Under the pieces are notes generated by a model. That model searched no databases. It was not told the DNA's origin and saw only the letters and a list, made by a program, of their open reading frames with translations. Below, in pieces: positions 22,975 to 28,282 of a DNA stretch of 28,282 nucleotides. Each line of letters begins with the position of its first letter. The stretch's first letter is position 1. The stretch is from ZLKRG08 sp051006515 (lineage in GTDB: Bacteria; Actinomycetota; Actinomycetes; Nanopelagicales; Nanopelagicaceae), in assembly GCA_051006515.1 (NCBI GenBank), contig JBPCTD010000081.1, positions 1-28,282 on the forward strand, written 5' to 3'. The translations under genes were made by a program, and so were the position numbers.

Positions 22975-24273
22975 ATGACGTTAAATGTTCTCGAAGATGC
23001 AATCCGTATTTGCCAAGAATTGATTCAAATTCCGAGTGTGAACTATGGCGATGGTAAGGGCGATGAAAAAGCAGTCGCAGAATACGTAGTTAAATCTCTT
23101 GCTGAAGTGGGAATCAAATCAGATATTTATGAATCTGCGCCTAATCGATGCAATGTAGTAGCTAAAATTGAAGGAAGCGATAAATCGCGTCCTGGTTTAG
23201 TGGTGCACGGACATATTGACGTTGTTCCAGCCGCAGCAGAAGAGTGGCAAGTTGATCCATTTAGTGGCGTTATCAAAGATGGCGCAATCTGGGGTCGTGG
23301 TGCAGTAGACATGAAGAACATGGATGCAATGATTTTGGCAGTTGTCCGTCACTGGGCAAGAAATGGGATAAAACCACCTCGCGACATAGTTCTAGTTTTC
23401 TTTGCAGATGAAGAAGCTGGTTCAATTTACGGCTCACGATATATGGCGAAAGAACACCCGGAAGTTTTCGCTGGCTGCACTGAAGCTGTCTCGGAAGTAG
23501 GCGGATTCTCCGTAACTCTTTCTAATGGTAAACGCATCTACATGATCGAAGCCGCCCAAAAGGGTATTAATTGGATGAAGTTAACTGCAAAAGGTTTAGC
23601 GGGACACGGATCTTTTATTAATAATGAAAATTCTGTAACAGCGCTATCAGAAGCTGTAGCGAAAATCGGAAATTACGAATGGCCACAAACTTACACCACT
23701 GCAGTCAATCAATTATTCACAGAGTTAGCCAAAGCTCTTGGTCGCCCACTCATCGATGATTACCGTGAATTTTTGGTTGAAATTCCAAGCGTATCGAGAA
23801 TGATTGCGGCAACTTTGCAGAACACTGCTAATCCAACAATGCTTGAGGCCGGATATAAGGTAAATGTAATTCCTAAAGAAGCCGCGGCATACGTTGATGG
23901 CAGATTCTTACCTGGCCACGAAGAAGAACTTATGAAAACTATAAAAGAGTTAGTTGGACCAAATATTCAGGTAGAAACAGTCACCAGAGATATTGCATTA
24001 GAGGTGCCATTCGAAGGTAAATTGGTAGAAGCAATGAAGAGCTCAATACAGAAACTTGATCCAGAAGGAATACCGGTGCCATATCTAATGAGCGGCGGAA
24101 CTGATAACAAAGCACTTAGCGATCTCGGCATAGTTGGTTATGGTTTCTCTCCGCTTCGCCTACCCGCTGATTTAGATTTTATGGCGCTATTTCATGGTGT
24201 AGACGAACGAATTCCGCTGGAGTCTTTAGAGTTTGGCGTCAAAGCGTTGGAAGATTTCCTTCTAAATAGCTAA
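22975..24273 (+). CDS. M20 family metallopeptidase/deacylase
   Basis: Two-zinc hydrolase of the ArgE/DapE/carboxypeptidase family, 432 residues. Metal and catalytic residues: His80 with Asp82 in VVHGHIDVVPA (77-87), Asp112 in GRGAVDMKN (108-116), and Glu146/Glu147 in FFADEEAGS (143-151). The dimerisation domain is about residues 195-325. SGGTDNKALSDLGI near 378-391 is the C-terminal active-site part. It is close in type to actinobacterial proteins often called M20/M25/M40 peptidase or DapE2. The substrate (peptide, acyl-amino acid or succinyl-diaminopimelate) cannot be decided. It is a single-gene unit, divergent from tRNA-Leu and convergent with the aldo/keto reductase, with an AT-only inverted repeat at its end. 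Confidence 0.9.
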   Translation: MTLNVLEDAIRICQELIQIPSVNYGDGKGDEKAVAEYVVKSLAEVGIKSDIYESAPNRCNVVAKIEGSDKSRPGLVVHGHIDVVPAAAEEWQVDPFSGVIKDGAIWGRGAVDMKNMDAMILAVVRHWARNGIKPPRDIVLVFFADEEAGSIYGSRYMAKEHPEVFAGCTEAVSEVGGFSVTLSNGKRIYMIEAAQKGINWMKLTAKGLAGHGSFINNENSVTALSEAVAKIGNYEWPQTYTTAVNQLFTELAKALGRPLIDDYREFLVEIPSVSRMIAATLQNTANPTMLEAGYKVNVIPKEAAAYVDGRFLPGHEEELMKTIKELVGPNIQVETVTRDIALEVPFEGKLVEAMKSSIQKLDPEGIPVPYLMSGGTDNKALSDLGIVGYGFSPLRLPADLDFMALFHGVDERIPLESLEFGVKALEDFLLNS

Positions 24274-24301
24274 ATAATTAATAAATAATAGTTAATTATT
24301 T
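24272..24301. terminator. AT-only perfect inverted repeat between convergent genes
   Basis: AAATAATTAA (24272-24281) and TTAATTATTT (24292-24301) are perfect 10-base complements around a 10-base loop, overlapping the M20 stop and ending 9 bases before the stop of the convergent reductase. With no GC pairs the stem is weak. Position suggests a two-way transcription end, but it could simply be AT-rich spacer. Confidence 0.4.
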
Positions 24302-24310
24302 AAGAGATAG

Positions 24311-25255
24311 TTAGGCGCTAACGTCATTAAGCGCATCACGAACCACGCTTGGTAAAGAAATCTCTTCGCTTCGTAAAATGCCTCGTAGCTGTGCTCCAGT
24401 TCTAGCACCAACTATTGCACTGGTTACTCCAATTGCATCACGGACCCAGGCAAGCGCAACTTCCAACGGAGAATAACCCAATCCATCAGCAGCTACTTGA
24501 ACCGCTTCAACAATTTTCTTACTGCGCTCATCCATGTAAGTTTCAACGAAACCAGCAAAATGCGGGCTAGCCCCGCGCGAATCCGATGGAGTGCCGTTTC
24601 GATATTTGCCTGTTAAAACTCCACGACCAAGTGGCGACCAAGCAAGTAATCCAATATTCAACTCGGTGGTACACGGTAAAACTTCTTCTTCAATTTTGCG
24701 ATTCAAAAGTGAATATTCATTTTGTGTTGTGGCAATAGGAGCTTTTGGTGAACCAGTTTCTTGGCGAGTAATGGCGCGTGAAGTTTGCCAGCCTGAGTAA
24801 TTGCTTATACCAACATAACGAACTTTGCCACTTTGGTAAGCGGTATCTAAAGCTGAAAGAGTGTCATCTAACGGAGTTTCATCGTCCCAAGTATGCACTT
24901 GCCATAAATCAATATATTCAGTGCCAAGTCTCTTCAACGAACTATCTAGTTCATTCAGAAGTGCGCTGCGAGAGGTATTAACGGCACGTAGGCCATCTAC
25001 AAAGGTGATACCGGCCTTCGTTGCGATAACTATCTCTTCGCGCTTAAAAAGAGAACCAATTAATCCACCAATAACTTTTTCAGAATCGCCGGCTCCATAT
25101 ACCGCAGCAGTGTCTATGAAATTTCCGCCTGCTTCAATAAATGCGCGGGCTTGATCGGCTGCTTCATGTTCGTCAGTGTCACGACCCCAAGTCATGGTGC
25201 CAAGACCAAGGCGTGAGATATTTAACCCGGTGGAACCAGCTCGTCTTAATTCCAA
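24311..25255 (-). CDS. Aldo/keto reductase
   Basis: NADPH-dependent reductase of aldehydes or ketones, TIM barrel. From TTG 25255 it has 314 residues: N-terminus ELRRAGSTGLNISRLGLGTMTWG, catalytic tetrad Asp48, Tyr53, Lys80 and His121 (FIDTAAVYG at 47-55, IATKAG at 77-82, LWQVHTWD at 117-124), and a C-terminal cofactor-binding segment AIVGARTG. The TTG start is preferred because GGAGAA lies 6 bases upstream and homologues begin at this point. An ATG at 25303 would add 16 residues without family match and leave only 15 bases to the divergent gene. The substrate is unknown. It is a single-gene unit. Confidence 0.9.
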   Translation of the reverse strand: MELRRAGSTGLNISRLGLGTMTWGRDTDEHEAADQARAFIEAGGNFIDTAAVYGAGDSEKVIGGLIGSLFKREEIVIATKAGITFVDGLRAVNTSRSALLNELDSSLKRLGTEYIDLWQVHTWDDETPLDDTLSALDTAYQSGKVRYVGISNYSGWQTSRAITRQETGSPKAPIATTQNEYSLLNRKIEEEVLPCTTELNIGLLAWSPLGRGVLTGKYRNGTPSDSRGASPHFAGFVETYMDERSKKIVEAVQVAADGLGYSPLEVALAWVRDAIGVTSAIVGARTGAQLRGILRSEEISLPSVVRDALNDVSA

Positions 25256-25261
25256 GGCTTT

Positions 25262-25267
25262 TTCTCC
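25262..25267 (-). promoter_or_regulatory. Ribosome-binding site supporting the TTG start of the aldo/keto reductase
   Basis: GGAGAA on the minus strand stands 6 bases before TTG 25255. The competing ATG at 25303 has only AAGG placed three bases away, which is too close. This favours the shorter protein. Confidence 0.6.
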
Positions 25268-25318
25268 ATGGCATGACCTTAAGCGAAATTCTTCAATTTC
25301 CATTAACCTTCAACTCTC

Positions 25319-25921
25319 ATGTCCCGAATATTCTTGTTGCGTCACGCACATTCGACTGCAAATGCCAAGGGAATCCTGGCTGGACGGATGGAGGGAATTA
25401 CTCTTTCACCTGATGGTAAAAAACAACAACAAGAACTGTTAGATCGCCTTTCAGGAAGTAATTTTCAGCAGGTTATTTCAAGTCCAATTCAACGCTGTAT
25501 TGAAACTATCACGGGATTCCATAATTCACCTGAAGTTATAGCTGAATTCCAAGAAGTTGATTATGGAGATTGGACCGGCAAAAAGATGAGCTCATTGGCT
25601 CGCAATAAAGCTTGGCGAGAGATACATAAGCATCCAGCCTCGGTTCGTTTTCCAAACGGCGAAACCCTGCCAGAAGTTCAAACAAGGGCACTATTGGGTT
25701 TAGATAAGTACATTTCTGGCAAGTCAAAGAATGTTCTTATTTCAACGCATGCTGACGTGGTTAAAGTTTTATTGCTACATGCACTCGGTTCGCATCTAAA
25801 TAATATCGATAAAATTACTGTGGATAATGCAAGCGTTTCAGTCATCGAAAAAAGCGGAAATGATTACCGAGTTCTTACTGTGAATGATAAACATACTAAA
25901 ATTGAGAAATTCTTGGTATGA
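25319..25921 (+). CDS. Histidine phosphatase family protein (MSMEG_4193 type)
   Basis: Phosphoglycerate-mutase-like phosphatase of 200 residues. LLRHAHST (6-13) holds the phosphohistidine His9 with Arg8, SSPIQRCIET (54-63) holds Arg59, the acidic EVDYGDWTG is at 79-87, and STHADVVK (142-149) holds His144. The set is complete, so it should be active. The family is conserved next to DUF3090, SCO1664 and mshC in actinobacteria, but its substrate is not established. The stop overlaps the DUF3090 start by 4 bases (ATGA), marking an operon. True glycolytic mutase is less likely, given context and length. Divergent from the aldo/keto reductase. Confidence 0.87.
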   Translation: MSRIFLLRHAHSTANAKGILAGRMEGITLSPDGKKQQQELLDRLSGSNFQQVISSPIQRCIETITGFHNSPEVIAEFQEVDYGDWTGKKMSSLARNKAWREIHKHPASVRFPNGETLPEVQTRALLGLDKYISGKSKNVLISTHADVVKVLLLHALGSHLNNIDKITVDNASVSVIEKSGNDYRVLTVNDKHTKIEKFLV

Positions 25922-26454
25922 GCAGAGCACGTAGATTAGATCCAGTTGAAAGTTTTATTGTAGGAACTATTGGCCAACCGGGTGAACGCGAATTCTATTT
26001 ACAGGCGAAATTTCATGGGGGTATTCATAGTTTTGCGATCGACAAGTCACAAGTTTCAGCGCTTGCTGATCGAATGGCGCTTCTTATTGGAGAATTAAAA
26101 GCCGCCGATTATCGCTTTGAGAATGTGATTGCAGTTCCACTACAAGTTCCTTTAATTCCAGAGTTTCAAGTAGGTGTAATCGGTATTCTGTGGTTACCGG
26201 AGAGCGAGCAAGTTCTCTTGGAATTGCAGGAAATCAGCGAAATTGAATTAAATGAAATTTTGCCAGATAGCTCAGAATTTGAAGATAATTCAGTGCAACT
26301 CTTTCAACTGTACCTTTCTGCAGATATTGCAAACAACTTTATCTCTCTGTCCAGGAAAGTAGTCTCTGCTGGCAGAGCACCGTGTCCTTTCTGTGGTTTA
26401 CCAATCAATATGGATGGGCATCTCTGCCCGAGGGCAAATGGATATCGCCGCTAA
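25918..26454 (+). CDS. DUF3090 family protein with C-terminal zinc-ribbon-like motif
   Basis: Protein of 178 residues of an actinobacterial family without known function. The conserved N-terminus is FIVGTIGQPGEREFYLQA (about 13-30). The C-terminus CPFCGLPINMDGHLCPRANG (156-175) plus YRR has Cys156, Cys159 and Cys170, with His168 as a possible fourth ligand, so it probably binds zinc. No enzyme motif is visible, and it may act as a partner or adaptor of its neighbours. It is tightly coupled: 4-base overlap with the phosphatase gene upstream, 17-base overlap with the SCO1664-like gene downstream. Confidence 0.87.
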   Translation: MSRARRLDPVESFIVGTIGQPGEREFYLQAKFHGGIHSFAIDKSQVSALADRMALLIGELKAADYRFENVIAVPLQVPLIPEFQVGVIGILWLPESEQVLLELQEISEIELNEILPDSSEFEDNSVQLFQLYLSADIANNFISLSRKVVSAGRAPCPFCGLPINMDGHLCPRANGYRR

Positions 26455-27103
26455 AAAAACCGAACTGGAAACCGCAAAGATCCAAACTGTCGGGAGAATA
26501 GTTGCAGCATCTAATGCCTCGATATTTTGCCGAGTTGGTTCAGTCAACGCCATCTATAAACCAATTGCCGGCGAACGACCGTTATGGGATTTTCAAGAAG
26601 GACAACTTGCATACAGAGAAGTGGCTACATATCTGGTCAGTAACGCGCTAGGTCTTAATTGTGTGCCACCAACTATTCTTAGAGAAGGTCCTTTCGGAAT
26701 CGGTTCACTTCAATTATGGATTGATGACATAGAAGCAGTTGGCGATCGATATTTAGAACAATCACCAGAACTTAGAAAGATCGCGCTTCTTGATGCAGTC
26801 GTGAATAACACGGATAGAAAAATTGGACACCTACTGTATAAGGATGGGGAAGTGTTTGGTTGCGACCACGGAGTTACCTTTCATCAGGAATACAAACTCC
26901 GGACTGTTCTTTGGCAATTTGCTGATCAAGAAATAGATGATCAAGAAAAGCAAATTCTGAAGAACTTTTCGTGTGACTTAACTGATTTCTTAACGGGTGC
27001 GGAGATTGAAGCGCTACACACAAGAATTGCAAATCTTTTGCAAGAAGGTAAGTTTCCATTACCACCAACTGATTGGCCTGCTATTCCATGGCCACCCGTT
27101 TAA
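26438..27103 (+). CDS. SCO1664 family protein, PI3/4-kinase-like fold
   Basis: Protein of 221 residues from ATG 26438, chosen over the upstream GTG 26393 because GAGGG lies 4 bases before it and family proteins start near here. Lys41 in AIYKPIAGERPLWDF resembles an ATP-binding lysine. NNTDRK (123-128) and CDHG (142-145) resemble the catalytic and metal-binding loops of the PI3/4-kinase and HipA-like superfamily. Distant similarity of this family to phosphatidylinositol kinases is, as I recall, noted in its family description. The substrate is unknown. Conserved position next to mshC, whose substrate contains inositol, is suggestive only. Confidence 0.85.
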   Translation: MDIAAKKTELETAKIQTVGRIVAASNASIFCRVGSVNAIYKPIAGERPLWDFQEGQLAYREVATYLVSNALGLNCVPPTILREGPFGIGSLQLWIDDIEAVGDRYLEQSPELRKIALLDAVVNNTDRKIGHLLYKDGEVFGCDHGVTFHQEYKLRTVLWQFADQEIDDQEKQILKNFSCDLTDFLTGAEIEALHTRIANLLQEGKFPLPPTDWPAIPWPPV

Positions 27104-27112
27104 AAATCAAGT

Positions 27113-27118
27113 TAGAAT
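27113..27118 (+). promoter_or_regulatory. Putative -10 element of a leaderless mshC promoter
   Basis: TAGAAT ends 6 bases before ATG 27125, identical in sequence and spacing to the boxes before metK and def. The 21-base gap after the SCO1664-like gene has no Shine-Dalgarno. mshC may therefore be transcribed on its own as well as with the upstream cluster. Inferred. Confidence 0.5.
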
Positions 27119-27124
27119 CAGATA

Positions 27125-28282
27125 ATGCATAGTTGGCCGAAACCTCCAATACCTCACATAAAAAACGCTGAAATTCCACTCTCTATTTATTCGACCGACA
27201 AGCAAACTTTTATAACTCTGCCTTTGAAGAATAATTACCAAATCTACGTTTGTGGAATAACACCTTATGATGCAACGCACCTAGGGCATGCGGCTACATA
27301 TTTAACTTTTGACATATTAATTCGTTATTTAAAAGTACTTGGTTCTGATGTTAACTATATACAAAACATCACTGATATCGATGATCCTCTTCTGGAACGT
27401 GCCAATAGAGATAATGTTGACTGGAAAGATTTAGCTCATTCTCAAATCGAATTATTCCGTTCCGACATGACAGCCTTACGAATCCTGCCGCCTACTCACT
27501 ACGAAGGAGCGGTAGCAGCAATACCTGATGTAATTCAATCCATAAACGCTTTAGACCTAAAAGATGCAGTCTATAGAGTAGAAGATGATCTATATTTTGA
27601 AATCGCAAAAGATGATGATTTTGGTTATGAATCTCATTTGAGCAGGGAAGAGATGCTTCAAATATTTGCAGAGCGAGGCGGAGATCCCTCTCGCCCCGGT
27701 AAGAAAGATCCACTTGATGCACTTTTGTGGTTGGCACAAAGACCAAATGAGCCTCACTGGAGTTCGCCATTCGGAAGTGGTCGACCAGGTTGGCATATTG
27801 AATGTGCCGCTATTGCTTTGAAATTTGCCGATAATCTAGACGATGAATTTGTCCTCGACATCCAGGGTGGCGGAAGTGACCTAATCTTTCCGCATCACGA
27901 AATGTCAGCATCACAGACAAAATTACTCACTGGCAAGCATTTAGCAAGGGCCTTCGTACACACAGGCTTGATTGGCCTAGATGGCGAAAAAATGAGCAAA
28001 TCAAAAGGCAATCTGCTCTTTGTATCAAAATTGATTTCAGAGGGTAATTCATCAATGTCAATCAGATGGGCGCTCTTGAAACGTCATTATCGAAGTGACT
28101 ACATGTGGATGCGAACCGAAATAGAAGAAGCTAACTTAGAGCTCAAAAATCTTGAAGAGAAACTTGCTGGAGAGGAAATACCCCCGACCGCAGCATTGAT
28201 AGACCTTATCTATCGCGCGATAGCGGAGGATCTAAATACCGCAAAAGCGATCCAAGCAATCAATGATTGGGTTTCAAATGAC
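27125..28282 (+). CDS. mshC: Cysteine:1D-myo-inosityl-glucosamine ligase, 5' part
   Basis: Adds cysteine to GlcN-inositol with ATP in mycothiol synthesis; it resembles a shortened cysteinyl-tRNA synthetase. The frame runs off the window after 386 codons (about 410-420 usual). MshC-specific VCGITPYDATHLGHA is at 42-56, with Cys43 as first zinc ligand and HLGH (52-55) in place of HIGH. GWHIECAA and FPHHEMSASQ follow with further zinc ligands. The KMSKS loop is intact at 289-293. CysS-type proteins instead read VYGPTVYD or VCGPTVYD, so confusion is unlikely. The N-terminus MHSWPKPPIP is also typical of MshC. The organism therefore probably makes mycothiol, though mshA, mshB and mshD are not in the window. 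Confidence 0.96.
   Translation, partial: MHSWPKPPIPHIKNAEIPLSIYSTDKQTFITLPLKNNYQIYVCGITPYDATHLGHAATYLTFDILIRYLKVLGSDVNYIQNITDIDDPLLERANRDNVDWKDLAHSQIELFRSDMTALRILPPTHYEGAVAAIPDVIQSINALDLKDAVYRVEDDLYFEIAKDDDFGYESHLSREEMLQIFAERGGDPSRPGKKDPLDALLWLAQRPNEPHWSSPFGSGRPGWHIECAAIALKFADNLDDEFVLDIQGGGSDLIFPHHEMSASQTKLLTGKHLARAFVHTGLIGLDGEKMSKSKGNLLFVSKLISEGNSSMSIRWALLKRHYRSDYMWMRTEIEEANLELKNLEEKLAGEEIPPTAALIDLIYRAIAEDLNTAKAIQAINDWVSND

Noticed and set aside
26393..26437. Longer start for the SCO1664-like protein
   Set aside because: The added 15 residues overlap the conserved zinc-motif end of DUF3090 in another frame, while ATG 26438 has GAGGG just upstream.

Overview
The window is a gene-dense stretch (no gap above about 240 bases) of roughly 40-45% GC, with many 1-20 base overlaps between genes. 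Gene content is actinobacterial: an mIHF (mycobacterial integration host factor) domain beside gmk-rpoZ-coaBC-metK, a PriA homologue without helicase motifs, the mycothiol ligase MshC, and the actinobacteria-associated families DUF3090, SCO1664 and MSMEG_4193. The low GC and compactness suggest a streamlined freshwater lineage such as Nanopelagicales (acI). The taxonomy is inference from gene content and composition; no marker gene was compared.

Bases 1-14009 (+): one long housekeeping run. It covers pyrimidine synthesis (carB 3' part, pyrK, pyrD, pyrF), then an mIHF domain fused in frame to guanylate kinase, rpoZ, coaBC, metK, degenerate priA, def, fmt, rsmB, rpe, hisE and hisG. It joins UMP synthesis to GMP phosphorylation, RNA polymerase assembly, CoA and SAM supply, N-formylmethionine metabolism, rRNA methylation, the pentose phosphate pathway and histidine entry. 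Several genes inside the run (metK, priA, def, rpe, hisE) have a -10-like hexamer exactly 6 bases before the start codon, so they may also have their own leaderless promoters.

Bases 14004-18716: a short serB and a separate one-ACT-domain gene (-), then an ABC ATPase (+) ending in a hairpin terminator. Next come a nucleobase permease of the NCS2 AzgA/PbuG type with a triplicated stop-codon region, and a YczE-like membrane protein (both -). The YczE gene is divergent from a DUF554 membrane protein (+).

Bases 18758-22885 (-): tRNA-Leu(GAG), then apt, an AT3-SGNH acyltransferase, thymidine kinase, and a zinc alcohol dehydrogenase whose conserved C-terminal tail lies beyond an in-frame amber codon.

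Bases 22975-28282: an M20 peptidase (+), an aldo/keto reductase (-), and a tightly packed (+) cluster of histidine phosphatase, DUF3090, SCO1664 kinase-like protein and mshC, which runs off the window end.

I see no CRISPR array, insertion sequence, prophage, toxin-antitoxin pair or recognisable defence system. The most unusual items are the mIHF-Gmk fusion, the recurrent leaderless-promoter geometry, the amber-truncated dehydrogenase, the split ACT/SerB pair, the Firmicutes-like pyrKDF set, and the uncharacterised phosphatase and kinase-like genes beside mshC.
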